This document shows positions 25,807-35,197 of a stretch of DNA of 64,000 bases, in pieces; within the stretch, counting starts at the first letter, position 1; each line of letters opens with the position of its first letter. The notes below the pieces were generated by a model. That model had not been told where the DNA came from, made no database searches, and saw only the letters and a list, made by a program, of their open reading frames with translations. Position numbers and translations under genes: made by a program. This DNA is from Streptococcus equi subsp. equi (lineage in GTDB: Bacteria; Bacillota; Bacilli; Lactobacillales; Streptococcaceae), in the NCBI GenBank assembly GCA_900637675.1, contig LR134389.1, positions 2,108,001 to 2,172,000 on the forward strand, given 5' to 3'.

Positions 25807-26983
25807 TTTGCATAACCTATCACAATTACCTGTTTTAGTGCTTTCTCAAAATCTTGAGCTCCTTCAGGCTTATGATGACGAGGAGCGTCGATTCCCCTAC
25901 TATGAATTAATTAAAACATTAGATATTCCTAGTAATACTGAGCTCACTTGTTATGAGGGAACGCTTGAGGAATCCTCTCTAATGTTTCCTATTGGTGACA
26001 AGTTTATTTTCATTGGGCCTTTTTACACCTCTTTCTTTCAGGATAGCTATAAGGAGGAATTAGCCGATAGCTTCTTGAAGCGCTATCCTGATAAGTCAAA
26101 AAAAGAGCTAGTTGGCTATATCTCTACCATTCCTCATTTTCCTGCTTCTCATATTCGAAGCCTTTTGATAGCTGTTGATGCCTTTTTTGACACCAACTTT
26201 GAAATGAGCTGCCAGCAAAGCATTAATGATTTACTGGAGGAAGCCCAGCTAATCTGGGAGGATCCTCATATTATAGCTAATCTCGAATTGGAAAATACCC
26301 CGTCATTTCATGTGCCAGCTGTCTTAAATTATTTGAATCATATTATTGATTTAGTCAAGCTGGGTAATACAGAGCTATTAAAGCACGAAATCAATTGTAT
26401 CCCTTCATCAGATGTCGTCTCCTCTTCTATTCCCGCATTAAGAGCTGAAAAAAATCTTTCTATTATTTATTTTATTAAGCTGCTTGAACTAAGCTTTACT
26501 GAAAATACTGATGTTGCCAAAAACTACGAGCGCATTAAGCATTTTATGAACCTAACTGAAAAAGCTACAGATCTCCTTAAGGTGCTTCAAATAAGAGCAG
26601 CTGCTATTATTAGCCTCTCAGAATCATTGACTAACAAAAGTGTTTCTGATAAGCAGCAAATTTATAATAGTATTTTATATTACGTCGATAAGCACCTTTA
26701 TTCAAAATTAAAGGTATCAGATATTGCTAAGCATCTTTATATCTCAGAGTCACATTTACGAGCTGTTTTTAAAATGTATTCTTCTATTTCGTTGCAGACC
26801 TATATTTTGAAGGAAAAAGTACAAGAAGCCAAGCTACTTTTACGAAGAGGAGTACCAGCTGGAGAAGTGGCTAAGCTCCTTTATTTCTACGATACCACCC
26901 ATTTTTTGAAAACCTTCAAAAAGTACACTGATACGACACCACATGATTACCTTGCTCATTATCAGCAAAGCATTACGAAATAA
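25807..26983 (+). pseudogene. AraC-family regulator (YSIRK-surface-protein-adjacent type), N-terminus lost to the IS
   Basis: About 390 residues remain. A sensor half (LHNLSQLPVLVLSQNLELLQ at the start, EEDPHIIANLELEN region) is followed by two C-terminal helix-turn-helix motifs (LKVSDIAKHLYISESHLRAV ~315-335 and VAKLLYFYDTTHFLKTFKKY ~365-385). The first ~10 residues and the promoter are replaced by the IS end; a GTG within the IS end (25781) can supply a start, so an altered protein may be made. This subfamily usually lies beside genes for YSIRK-signal surface proteins, none of which is here. Confidence 0.75.
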
Positions 26984-27215
26984 CTCTTTTATCATTTCTT
27001 CCTTTAATCAACCTATCGGAGCTGTTTTTTGATGCTTGTTTGATTGTACTGACTTAGGTGATTAGCTTACTGCGTGCTAAGGACAAGAATACTACCATTT
27101 GTTAGCACTGCTCTGTTTTTAAGTGGCTTTATAGAGCTGCTATTATTAACCAAATAGTGTTTCTCTATTTTCAAGCAGCTTTCCTCTAAAGCAACCAGCA
27201 CAAGCCTTGTTCATT

Positions 27216-27225
27216 ATGCTATAAT
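27216..27225 (+). promoter_or_regulatory. hslO promoter giving a leaderless mRNA
   Basis: Extended -10 TATGCTATAAT (hexamer 27220-27225) lies 7 bases before the ATG at 27233, and no ribosome binding site is present. Confidence 0.65.
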
Positions 27226-27232
27226 AGAAATT

Positions 27233-28105
27233 ATGGATAAACTAATTAAAACAATTTCTGCCTCCGGTGCCTTCAGGGCCTATGTTTTGGATTGCACCGA
27301 AACTGTTCGATATGCTCAGGAAAGGCATCATACCTTATCATCTTCAACGGTTGCACTTGGTCGTACCTTGATTGCCAATCAGATTCTAGCTGCCAACCAA
27401 AAAGGAGATAGTAAGGTTACTGTCAAGGTTATTGGCGATTCCTCCTTTGGGCATATTATTTCTGTTGCTGACACAAAAGGGCATGTCAAGGGCTATATTC
27501 AAAATCCCGGTGTTGATATCAAAAAAACAGCAACTGGAGAAGTACTGGTTGGTCCTTTTATGGGACAGGGACACTTTGTGACAATTACGGACTATGGAAC
27601 AGGCAATCCCTACACCTCTACAACACCCTTGATTACCGGTGAGATTGGTGAGGATCTGGCCTACTACTTGACAGAGTCTGAGCAGACACCATCTGCTGTC
27701 GGCCTTAATGTGCTTCTAGATCAAGAGGACAAGGTCAAGGTTGCTGGCGGCTTTATGCTGCAGGTGCTGCCTGGAGCTTCTGTCGAAGAGATTAGCCACT
27801 ATGAGAAGCGCATTCAGGAAATGCCTGCGATTTCAACCCTTCTAGCGTCGGAAAATCATATAGACGCTCTGTTAGCAGCTATTTATGGTGAAGAGCCTTA
27901 CAAGCGATTAGCTGAAGAGCAGCTGAGCTTTCAGTGTGACTGCTCAAGAGAGCGCTTTGCGTCAGCCCTAATGAGCCTCCCTAAAGCTGACCTGTTGACA
28001 ATGCTAAACGAGGATAAGGGGGCTGAAATTGTTTGCCAATTTTGTGGCACCAAGTACCAATTTGACCAAACTGATTTGGAGGTGCTGATCAATGACAAGG
28101 CTTAA
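27233..28105 (+). CDS. hslO: Hsp33 redox-regulated chaperone
   Basis: A 290-residue holdase switched on by oxidation. The C-terminal zinc site has CDC ([11 protein letters not shown], ~237-239) and CxxC (VCQFCGTKY, ~268-271), the conserved CxC-X27-CxxC redox switch. The N-terminal [11 protein letters not shown] is conserved. It overlaps dusB by 14 bases, so the two are co-transcribed. The ATG is set by position: the -10 is only 7 bases upstream. Confidence 0.95.
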   Translation: MDKLIKTISASGAFRAYVLDCTETVRYAQERHHTLSSSTVALGRTLIANQILAANQKGDSKVTVKVIGDSSFGHIISVADTKGHVKGYIQNPGVDIKKTATGEVLVGPFMGQGHFVTITDYGTGNPYTSTTPLITGEIGEDLAYYLTESEQTPSAVGLNVLLDQEDKVKVAGGFMLQVLPGASVEEISHYEKRIQEMPAISTLLASENHIDALLAAIYGEEPYKRLAEEQLSFQCDCSRERFASALMSLPKADLLTMLNEDKGAEIVCQFCGTKYQFDQTDLEVLINDKA

Positions 28106-29069
28106 CTCACCCTTTAGGATTGGTCATGTGGAAATCCCTCACCGTACAGTGCTTGCACCTATGGCTGGTGTGACCAATTCGGCCTTTCGCACGATTGCCA
28201 AGGAATTTGGTGCAGGCCTTGTTGTCATGGAAATGATTTCTGAAAAGGGACTTCTCTATAATAACGAAAAAACCCTGCATATGCTTCATATTGATGACAA
28301 TGAGCACCCCATGTCAATCCAACTATTTGGCGGTGACGCTGAAGGACTAAAGCGTGCGGCTGATTTTATCCAGAGCCATACCAAGGCTGACATTGTTGAC
28401 ATCAATATGGGCTGTCCTGTTAACAAGGTGGTTAAAAATGAAGCAGGTGCCAAGTGGCTTCGCGATCCTGATAAGATTTACCATATCATTCAGGAGGTAA
28501 CCTCTGTTTTAGACATTCCACTGACTGTCAAAATGCGTACCGGCTGGGCAGACAGCTCACTAGCTGTTGAGAATGCCTTGGCTGCTGAAGCTGCTGGTGT
28601 GTCAGCTCTTGCCATGCATGGCCGTACTCGTGAGCAGATGTATACTGGCACCTGTGACCATGAAACCCTTGCACGCGTCTCAAGAGCTATTACCAGGATT
28701 CCATTTATTGGAAATGGAGATGTCAGAACTGTTCAGGACGCTAGGTTCATGATTGAGGAGATTGGTGTAGATGCGGTCATGATTGGCCGTGCAGCTATGA
28801 ACAACCCTTATCTCTTCACCCAAATTAATCACTTCTTTGAGACAGGAGAGGTTTTGCCAGAGCTGCCCTTTGCTAAAAAGCTAGATATTGCTAAAGACCA
28901 TCTCAAGCGCCTCATCAGGCTCAAGGGAGAAGCTATTGCTGTTCGTGAATTTCGTGGGTTAGCCCCTCATTACCTGCGAGGGACAGCAGGCGCTGCCAAA
29001 ATTCGCAGTGCCGTTTCACGCGCTAAAACCTTAGCTGAGGTTGAAACGATTTTTGCACAAATACACTAA
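28092..29069 (+). CDS. dusB: tRNA-dihydrouridine synthase
   Basis: A 325-residue FMN enzyme that reduces uridines in tRNA D-loops. The start [12 protein letters not shown] (~22-33), the catalytic Cys in [18 protein letters not shown] (~102-119), and the GNGDV and GRAAMNNP phosphate-binding loops are all present. It overlaps hslO and is followed 20 bases later by the deoxynucleoside kinase gene. Confidence 0.95.
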   Translation: MTRLNSPFRIGHVEIPHRTVLAPMAGVTNSAFRTIAKEFGAGLVVMEMISEKGLLYNNEKTLHMLHIDDNEHPMSIQLFGGDAEGLKRAADFIQSHTKADIVDINMGCPVNKVVKNEAGAKWLRDPDKIYHIIQEVTSVLDIPLTVKMRTGWADSSLAVENALAAEAAGVSALAMHGRTREQMYTGTCDHETLARVSRAITRIPFIGNGDVRTVQDARFMIEEIGVDAVMIGRAAMNNPYLFTQINHFFETGEVLPELPFAKKLDIAKDHLKRLIRLKGEAIAVREFRGLAPHYLRGTAGAAKIRSAVSRAKTLAEVETIFAQIH

Positions 29070-29089
29070 GACTACATAGAAGGAGAAAC

Positions 29090-29731
29090 ATGTTGATTGT
29101 ATTAGCTGGAACAATCGGCGCAGGCAAGAGTTCCCTTGCTGCTGCACTGGGTGAGCATTTAGGAACAGAGGTATTTTACGAGGCTGTTGATAACAATCCT
29201 GTTCTTGATCTGTATTACCAAGACCCTAAAAAATATGCCTTTTTACTACAAATTTTCTTTTTGAACAAGCGCTTCAAATCTATTAAAGAAGCCTACCAGG
29301 CAGACAATAATATTCTTGACCGCTCAATCTTTGAAGATGAGCTCTTCTTGACACTTAACTATAAAAATGGAAATGTTACCAAGACAGAGCTTGAAATTTA
29401 CCAAGAGCTCTTAGCCAATATGCTAGAGGAGCTTGAAGGAATGCCTTAAAAACGGCCTGATCTGCTGATTTATATTGATGTCTCCTTTGAGAAGATGCTA
29501 GAGCGCATTGAAAAGCGCGGCAGACGTTTTGAGCAGGTTGACGACAATCCTGACTTAGAAGCCTATTACCATCAGGTACATGGTGAATACCCAAGCTGGT
29601 ATGAGCAATATGACGTTTCACCTAAGATGAAGATTGATGGAAACAAGCTTGATTTCGTGCAAAACCCAGAGGATTTGGCAACCGTTCTGCACATGATTGA
29701 TGACAAGCTAAAAACCTTAGATTTATTATAA
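29090..29731 (+). pseudogene. Deoxynucleoside kinase with an internal stop codon
   Basis: A ~213-residue deoxyadenosine/deoxyguanosine kinase. The P-loop AGTIGAGKSSLA (~6-17) and DRSIFEDELF (~83-92) are present before the stop; DLLIYIDVSFEKMLERI and the Arg-rich lid KRGRRFEQ follow it in the same frame. The stop is TAA at 29447-29449 in MPxKRPDLL, where AAA (Lys) is expected, so one A-to-T change explains it. It is the only clear nonsense substitution among the larger genes here. Low read-through would give the full protein. Confidence 0.88.
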
Positions 29732-29762
29732 AAAGCAAGGATTTGAGTTATCTGTTAATACA

Positions 29763-29806
29763 ACAAAGCCCCTTACAGCTTGTGTCAAGCTGTAAGGGCT
29801 TTGTGT
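29763..29806. terminator. Strong bidirectional hairpin after the kinase
   Basis: ACAAAGCCCCTTACAGCTTG pairs almost perfectly with CAAGCTGTAAGGGCTTTGTG. Confidence 0.85.
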
Positions 29807-29909
29807 TGAGGCTATTGATCATTCTAGTGAGCTGCATCTGCTTGGGCATTTCGTACCAAGACGCACAGAATGACCACTGCCAGCCTAAGCTAGCTCTCTG
29901 ATATACTAG

Positions 29910-29946
29910 ATTAACGACCATTAATTAAAGATTAACCACCATTAAT
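29910..29946 (+). promoter_or_regulatory. Tandem 16-bp repeats upstream of the -35: likely activator sites
   Basis: ATTAACGACCATTAAT (29910-29925) and ATTAACCACCATTAAT (29931-29946) are direct repeats with 21-bp spacing, two helical turns, ending 4 bases before the -35. The ATTAA parts resemble CovR-type ATTARA, but the repeat as a whole is not a consensus I recognise. Confidence 0.6.
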
Positions 29947-29950
29947 GACA

Positions 29951-29979
29951 TTGACATCTTATCTTTATTTTGATAACAT
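29951..29979 (+). promoter_or_regulatory. Promoter of the secreted protein gene
   Basis: TTGACA (29951-29956), 17-bp spacer, TGATAACAT with -10 at 29974-29979. Confidence 0.75.
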
Positions 29980-30015
29980 TTTCTGGTATATTACAATAGA
30001 ATGGGAAAATAACTT

Positions 30016-31020
30016 ATGCTTAGTCGTCACAATATTGTTCAGCGTAGTCTAGTAAAACACCTGCTGTTACTAGCTACGCTCTTAGGAAGCCTTGGCCTTG
30101 GTAACAGCTTATCTAAGGCGGATAGTCAAGATCACTTACATGTTAATCTTTATTTGATCCAGTCTGACAGTAATCTCAAAAGGTACGGGAAAAGGATTAT
30201 TGACAAGGCTATTGAGAAGGTCAAGGCCAGACCTAGGCTAAAGTTTTCATCAGAATATGAGGTTAACCAATTTCTTAACAATATTAGTCGTTTACACCCT
30301 GAGCTACGACTAACCGAGCAGGAGACTCAGTCAAATAAGCAGCAAACACCAAGCAAAGAGACTAGAAGAGCAGAAGCTTCTCGAAATTCCAATACTAGTA
30401 GGCCTGCTGCTTCACTATCAAGCTATCGTCGTTATTCAGACGCCCAGATTCTAGCCAATATTAAAGCAGAGCTAGAAAAATCAGACTACGATGCTATTAA
30501 GCAGTTCAAGGACGATTTTATCAATAGGCTACATAGTCAGGAGATTCAGCTCAATCCATATAGGGATTCGTCGAAAATTCCAGCGCTTTTGTTCCGCGAA
30601 TTGCAGTATTACCTAAAGCTACACCCAGAGATGATTTATCACTTAGATGGTATTAATTTAAGTCCTGAGGTCGCTGATAGCTTTGTCAGCCGCTTAGCAA
30701 ACGCATATTCTCTAGACAATATGCTGTCAATCCTTCAAGAGGCTAGAGCATATGGTCAAGGTATTATAGATACCATTGCAAAACGTGCTGAGGCTAAGGC
30801 CATTTTAACAGAGCATAAAAATACCTATAAAGACCGCAATCAACGTGTTAGTGAGGATTATTATAGCACTGCTTTTCATGAGATTGATGAGGCGATTACC
30901 ATTCAGCAGCTGAATAAGGCAATTGAAATTGTGGAAAATGAGGCTTATCGCATCCGAAACAAATCCTTTGACTACAATAGACGTCATCATGGCTTTATCA
31001 CTCTTAGAAAAATCTCCTAA
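30016..31020 (+). CDS. Secreted protein of unknown function
   Basis: 334 residues with a signal peptide (~1-36: basic start, LLLLATLLGSLGLGNSL, cleavage near SKA-DSQ). There is no LPXTG, lipobox or further membrane span, so it is released or held by charge. Residues ~95-145 are a Gln/Ser/Thr/Arg-rich low-complexity linker; ~145-330 are helical and charged, with DAQILANIKAELEKSDYDAI and later EAITIQQLNKAIEIVENEAY. Family not recognised. Its upstream tandem repeats suggest activation by a dedicated regulator. A virulence role is possible but unsupported by a motif. Confidence 0.7.
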   Translation: MLSRHNIVQRSLVKHLLLLATLLGSLGLGNSLSKADSQDHLHVNLYLIQSDSNLKRYGKRIIDKAIEKVKARPRLKFSSEYEVNQFLNNISRLHPELRLTEQETQSNKQQTPSKETRRAEASRNSNTSRPAASLSSYRRYSDAQILANIKAELEKSDYDAIKQFKDDFINRLHSQEIQLNPYRDSSKIPALLFRELQYYLKLHPEMIYHLDGINLSPEVADSFVSRLANAYSLDNMLSILQEARAYGQGIIDTIAKRAEAKAILTEHKNTYKDRNQRVSEDYYSTAFHEIDEAITIQQLNKAIEIVENEAYRIRNKSFDYNRRHHGFITLRKIS

Positions 31021-31030
31021 GTATTATAAC

Positions 31031-31075
31031 AAGGCTTGAGCTAGCGTTTCTAGAAGCGTTGGCTTTAAGCCTTTT
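31031..31075. terminator. Convergent bidirectional terminator
   Basis: AAGGCTT...AAGCCTTTT outer stem with inner GCTAGCG/GCGTTGGC pairing; it serves the secreted protein gene and perhaps the ABC operon from the other side. Confidence 0.7.
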
Positions 31076-31118
31076 CATTATGGCTGCTATTTGAAAACAG
31101 AGCTAACCCTCACCTAGC

Positions 31119-31922
31119 CTATCCCAAAACAAGTGCATCATCAAGGAGCGTATGACCACTATTTTGGTGAAAGAGTGCCATCAAGTGGTCAACCGTCAGC
31201 TTGGCCTTCTCTTCTCTCTTAATATCCACCACAATATTACCTTGATGGAGCATGACCAGACGATTACCATAAGCAATAGCATTTTCCAAATTATGGGTAA
31301 TCATCAGGGTTGTCAAGCCATGTGTCTCAACAAGCTGCTTTGTCAAAGCCATTACCATTGTACTGGTCTTAGGATCAAGAGCTGCGGTATGCTCATCTAG
31401 CAACAAGACCTTAGGCTTTGCTAAGGAAGCCATTAACAGGGTCAAGGCTTGTCTTTGCCCTCCTGATAAAAACTGTGTCTCGGCCTTAAGACGGTTTTCC
31501 AGATTTAGGCCTAATTCCTGCAAGGCCTGACGATAGATCTGGCGCTCTCTTTCTTTAACGCCCCAGCCTAGCCCCCTTGATTTCCCTCGGCGGTAAGCAA
31601 TAGCCATATTTTCCTCAATGGTCAAGCGTGAAGCGGTTCCCATCTTAGGGTCTTGAAACACTCGACTGATGTCCTTGGCACGCTTAGCGGCTGATAAATG
31701 CTTGATTGATTTTCCCTCTAAAAGAATATCGCCCTGATCAAAAGCCAGAGTGCCTGCTAGAGTATTCATTAATGTGGATTTTCCAGCGCCATTCCCACCG
31801 ATAACCGAGATAAAATCCCCCTCCTCAATGTCCAAAGATAAGCCTCTCAAGACATGATTTTCGTTAATCGTACCTGCTTCAAATGTTTTGTGAATAGCCT
31901 TAATTGATAATATTGCTGACAT
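31119..31922 (-). CDS. ABC transporter ATP-binding protein (TrpZ-like)
   Basis: A 267-residue ATPase. Walker A GGNGAGKST (~38-46), signature LSGGQRQAL (~146-154), Walker B VLLLDEHTAALD (~167-178) and the H-loop ITHN (~207) are complete. It energises uptake with the permease gene 8 bases upstream. The set SBP-SBP-permease-ATPase belongs to the PF04392-type importers, some of which take up tryptophan or tyrosine. Confidence 0.92.
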   Translation of the reverse strand: MSAILSIKAIHKTFEAGTINENHVLRGLSLDIEEGDFISVIGGNGAGKSTLMNTLAGTLAFDQGDILLEGKSIKHLSAAKRAKDISRVFQDPKMGTASRLTIEENMAIAYRRGKSRGLGWGVKERERQIYRQALQELGLNLENRLKAETQFLSGGQRQALTLLMASLAKPKVLLLDEHTAALDPKTSTMVMALTKQLVETHGLTTLMITHNLENAIAYGNRLVMLHQGNIVVDIKREEKAKLTVDHLMALFHQNSGHTLLDDALVLG

Positions 31923-31930
31923 GATTTCTC

Positions 31931-32815
31931 CTATCCTAAACTTGTTTTTCGAAGGCGAAGCCTTTGCTGTAATTCTGGCACAAAAAGAACAGCTGCCAAT
32001 AGCATGGCTGAAAAAAGCTTAACCAAATCTGCATCCATACCGGGAATGGCTAGGATAGCTAGAATAATTAAGCGATAAACAATAGAGCCTAAAACAATGG
32101 AAGCTAAGCGCCAGCCAATGCTTAGCTGCCTAATCATCACCTCAGCAATGATAATCGAAGCCAGCCCAATAACAATTGTCCCAACACCAGCATTTAAATC
32201 TGCATAGCCATTATTCTGACAAAGCAAGGCACCACATAGGGCAATCAAACCGTTAGATAGCATATACCCCATGATTTTCATCTGATCTGTTTTGATACCA
32301 TTGGCTTCACTCATTGGATTATTGTCTCCGGTCGATCGCAGAGCTAGGCCAAGCTGAGTTTTCATCAGCAGGGCTAATAAAAAAATCACAATGGTCACAA
32401 AGACAAAGCCCATAATTAGCACCGCTGCAAGCTTGGTAAAGCCTAGATCATAGAGCTGGGTAACTAAAGTTCTTTGACGTAATAAAGCCACATTGGCTCT
32501 TCCTAGCACCTTTAGATTCACAGAATACAAGCCTGTCAGAGTGATAATTCCTGTTAGTAAGGCTGGTATTTTTAATTTGGTGTGAACTAATCCTGAGACA
32601 AGGCCTGCCAGCAAGCCTCCAATAAAAGCTAAAAACGTAGCCAGCAAGGGAGAAACACCTGATACAATACCCGTTGCACAAATAGCTGCCCCAAGCGGAT
32701 AGGAACCTTCTGCAGTTAAATCGGCAATATCTAAAATACGAAATGTCAGGTAAACACCAATTGCCATAATAGACCACAATAAGCCCTGTGATAAGCTCGA
32801 TAAAATGAGTGACAT
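31931..32815 (-). CDS. ABC transporter permease (TrpY-like, BPD_transp_2 type)
   Basis: A 294-residue membrane protein with ~8-9 hydrophobic segments. It resembles the branched-chain-type permeases: YLTFRILDIADLTAEGSYPL near the start, GLVHTKLKIPALLTGIITLTGLYS (in part) after the third span. It forms the channel of the importer. Confidence 0.9.
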   Translation of the reverse strand: MSLILSSLSQGLLWSIMAIGVYLTFRILDIADLTAEGSYPLGAAICATGIVSGVSPLLATFLAFIGGLLAGLVSGLVHTKLKIPALLTGIITLTGLYSVNLKVLGRANVALLRQRTLVTQLYDLGFTKLAAVLIMGFVFVTIVIFLLALLMKTQLGLALRSTGDNNPMSEANGIKTDQMKIMGYMLSNGLIALCGALLCQNNGYADLNAGVGTIVIGLASIIIAEVMIRQLSIGWRLASIVLGSIVYRLIILAILAIPGMDADLVKLFSAMLLAAVLFVPELQQRLRLRKTSLG

Positions 32816-32929
32816 GATTTCTCCTTTTTTGTCATATGAATCGTTAATAGTAAGCTAAGCTAACTGGTTAAGACTTTGTCATTTAGCCAGCTGGCTAGAG
32901 ATCAGTCATTTAGCCTTTAACCTAGCAAT

Positions 32930-33892
32930 TTAGTCAACTGATAATGTGGAAGTATCAATCGCTAGCTTGTCTGCCATTGCTTGATTGATATGTAGCTTGA
33001 CTGTTTTTGGGTACTCCACTGCTAGGCTTGCTGGATCCTGTCCTCTTAAAATCTTAATGGCCATTTCTCCAGCCTGTCTACCAAGGCTCTCGTAGTCGAT
33101 ACCATAGGTCAAGAGCCCACCTGCATCAACCATATCCGTTGAGCCACCAATAATTGGAACCTTATTAGCCAATGACAGCTCACCCAGCATTGTCATGGTT
33201 GAAGCAACGGTATTATCTGTCGGTACAAAAAGCGCGTCTACTGCTCTCATCAAGCTTGCAGCAGTATCTTGCACATCATTTGAAGTGGCAATTCCCTTTT
33301 TAATAACCCTATAACCAACCTTGGTCAGTAGCGTTTCAGCTTCCTTTACCTGCACCTCAGCATTACGTTCACTAGCTGTGTATAAAATGCCAATAGTTTT
33401 GGCCTCTGGCAAGGCTTGGGCTAACAAGTCAATTTGCTTTGCAATCGGCGCCTGGTCACTTGTTCCTGTTATCAAGCCACCAGGCTTTTTGATCCTATCC
33501 ACTAAGCCTGCTGAGATAGGATCTGTTACTGCTGTAAAAACAATTGGTCTATCTGATGAGACGGTCGCTAAGGCTTGCGCTGCCGGTGTCGCAATCGCCA
33601 AGATCAAATCATTTTGCTTCACTAGCTGCTCTGAAATCGTCTGTAAATTAGCTTGGTCGCCCTGTGCATTTTGATAATGAAGGCTCAGCTTGTCTCCCTT
33701 AGTATAGCCCGCTGCCTTTAATTGCGCTTCAAAGCCTCGACGAGCTGCCGTCAGCGAATCATGTTCCATGTATTGTAAAATACCGATGTTAACATGAGAT
33801 TGGTTAACCTTACGAGGACTAGCTGTCGAACGACAAGCCACCAAAACGAAGCCTGCAAGCACTAACAGTATTAAATAGCTTCCTTTTTTCAT
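32930..33892 (-). CDS. ABC substrate-binding lipoprotein 1 (TrpX-like, PF04392)
   Basis: 320 residues. The lipobox is LVAC at ~17-20, anchoring the protein to the membrane. The periplasmic-binding fold shows IGILQYMEHDSLTAARRGFE at the start, LAIATPAAQALA (~95) and PIVFTAVTDPISAGLV (~120), the PF04392 hallmarks. It is about half identical by eye to the next upstream protein, so the pair is a tandem duplication; the two may differ in ligand. Confidence 0.9.
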   Translation of the reverse strand: MKKGSYLILLVLAGFVLVACRSTASPRKVNQSHVNIGILQYMEHDSLTAARRGFEAQLKAAGYTKGDKLSLHYQNAQGDQANLQTISEQLVKQNDLILAIATPAAQALATVSSDRPIVFTAVTDPISAGLVDRIKKPGGLITGTSDQAPIAKQIDLLAQALPEAKTIGILYTASERNAEVQVKEAETLLTKVGYRVIKKGIATSNDVQDTAASLMRAVDALFVPTDNTVASTMTMLGELSLANKVPIIGGSTDMVDAGGLLTYGIDYESLGRQAGEMAIKILRGQDPASLAVEYPKTVKLHINQAMADKLAIDTSTLSVD

Positions 33893-33909
33893 ACCTTCCT
33901 CCTAAAACG

Positions 33910-34884
33910 CTAGTTGGCTCCGTTACTTGCAAGAGCCTTGATCACCTCGGGGTCAATGCCCAGAAGTCTTGCCATATCATCATTAACAGCAATGCTTGCC
34001 TTTTGAGGCTTAGCAACCTGAATGCTTGCTGGTTTTTTACCCTTTAAAATATCTACCGCCTGCTGACCAGCCTGCATGCCAATAGCATGGTAATCAACAC
34101 CTGAGGTGAACAAAACAGCACTCAGGTAAGCAGCATCGCTTCCCATTGAAGGAATTTTGGCCTCCTTTAAAATATCCCCAATAGTAGTAGCTGTTGAGGC
34201 AACCGTATTATCTGTTGGCAGGTAAACAGCGTCAACCTGACTAGCCAAGCTTGTCATAACCTGCTGCACATCATTAGTAGTGGTTACGGTTTTCATAAGG
34301 ACCTTTAAGCCTTTTTTCTCAAGCTCCCTCTTGGCCTTCTTAGCCTGTATCTCCGAATTCACCTCGCTTGAATTGTAGAAAATCCCAACTGTCCTAGCTT
34401 GAGGCAGCGCCTTGGTCAACAAATCAATCTGATTCTCAACATCAGTCGCATCTGTAGAGCCTGTCATATTCCCACCAGGCTTAGCTAATGTATCAACCAG
34501 ACCTGCTGAGACAGGATCTGTTACCGCTGTAAATACAGCTGGTGTCTCTGAGTCCATATTTAAAAGCGCCTGCGCTGCCGGCGTTGCGATCGCAAGCTGC
34601 AAATCGTTCTTACCCGCCAGCTGCTCCACCATTGTTTGCAGGTTAGCCTGATCACCCTGTGCATTTTTGGTTGTAATGGTCAGGTTCTTCCCCTCTCTAA
34701 AGCCGCCCTGCTCAAGCGCCTCAATAAAACCCTCACGCGCAGCATCTAGGGCTGAGTGCTCAGCATATTGAATAATCCCAACTCTAGCAGCTTGATGTGT
34801 TTGGTTGGTTTCTTGTCGACAAGCCGTTAGCAGCATTGCCAAAAGCCCTATAAAGGCTGTTAAGGATAACTGTTTAAATCTCAT
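33910..34884 (-). CDS. ABC substrate-binding lipoprotein 2 (TrpX-like, PF04392)
   Basis: 324 residues, first structural gene of the importer operon. The start at 34884 is preferred over the ATG at 34905 because GAGG stands 7 bases before it and a signal peptide with lipobox LLTAC follows at once. Conserved segments are VGIIQYAEHSALDAAREGFI, LAIATPAAQALL and PAVFTAVTDPVSAGLV. The gene starts just after a rho-independent terminator at the end of a ~280-nt leader with a Tyr/Phe-rich leader peptide. Confidence 0.9.
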   Translation of the reverse strand: MRFKQLSLTAFIGLLAMLLTACRQETNQTHQAARVGIIQYAEHSALDAAREGFIEALEQGGFREGKNLTITTKNAQGDQANLQTMVEQLAGKNDLQLAIATPAAQALLNMDSETPAVFTAVTDPVSAGLVDTLAKPGGNMTGSTDATDVENQIDLLTKALPQARTVGIFYNSSEVNSEIQAKKAKRELEKKGLKVLMKTVTTTNDVQQVMTSLASQVDAVYLPTDNTVASTATTIGDILKEAKIPSMGSDAAYLSAVLFTSGVDYHAIGMQAGQQAVDILKGKKPASIQVAKPQKASIAVNDDMARLLGIDPEVIKALASNGAN

Positions 34885-34905
34885 GTCATTTCCTCTTTCT
34901 TGCAT

Positions 34906-34939
34906 AAAAATAAGACCATCTAGATAATCTAAATGGTCC
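34906..34939 (-). terminator. Leader terminator (attenuator) before the ABC operon
   Basis: Minus-strand GACCATTTAGA pairs with TCTAGATGGTC and is followed by TTATTTTT. It ends about 20 bases before the SBP start, so it would cut off the operon unless prevented. Confidence 0.88.
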
Positions 34940-35041
34940 TATACAGGTATCATGAGATAACAAAATACATGCTGTATGGTGTCCACTTAGAAGAGATATC
35001 ATCTATGTGGACAAACAACTCAAATAGCCCTTAGCCCCATA

Positions 35042-35096
35042 GATACAAACATAACGTTCAGTGTGTTTGTATCCATGCGCTCATGTCTACAAACAC
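35042..35096 (-). promoter_or_regulatory. Mutually exclusive leader hairpins
   Basis: Arm 1 GTGTTTGTA (35088-35096) pairs perfectly with TACAAACAC (35063-35071). The same middle stretch, GATACAAACA (35064-35073), pairs perfectly with TGTTTGTATC (35042-35051). Arm 1 begins in the stop codon of the leader peptide, so a ribosome stalled on its aromatic codons would cover arm 1 and free the 2:3 pairing. Confidence 0.75.
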
Positions 35097-35158
35097 TATC
35101 TAAAGAAGCTAAAGTAATAACGCTTAGTCATCGTCTGAGCTGTGCTAACTGCTACCAT
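35096..35158 (-). CDS. Tyr/Phe-rich leader peptide
   Basis: A 20-codon frame with AGGAGG 7 bases before the ATG. Its end reads KRYYFSFFR: two Tyr and three Phe codons within six, right before the stop and before alternative hairpins. This is the layout of ribosome-mediated attenuation, as in pheA or pheST leaders. It suggests that the ABC importer responds to charged tRNA-Tyr and/or tRNA-Phe. Confidence 0.72.
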   Translation of the reverse strand: MVAVSTAQTMTKRYYFSFFR

Positions 35159-35197
35159 ACCAGCACCTCCTGTTTTCTTTCATTTTAATTGTCATAC

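Noticed and set aside
30016..31020. Secreted protein at 30016 as a wall-anchored adhesin
   Set aside because: It has a signal peptide but no LPXTG, membrane span or charged tail at its C-terminus.
34906..35191. T-box riboswitch before the ABC operon
   Set aside because: No AGGGTGGNACCGCG-like T-box sequence or recognisable stem I was found; the aromatic leader peptide explains the leader better.
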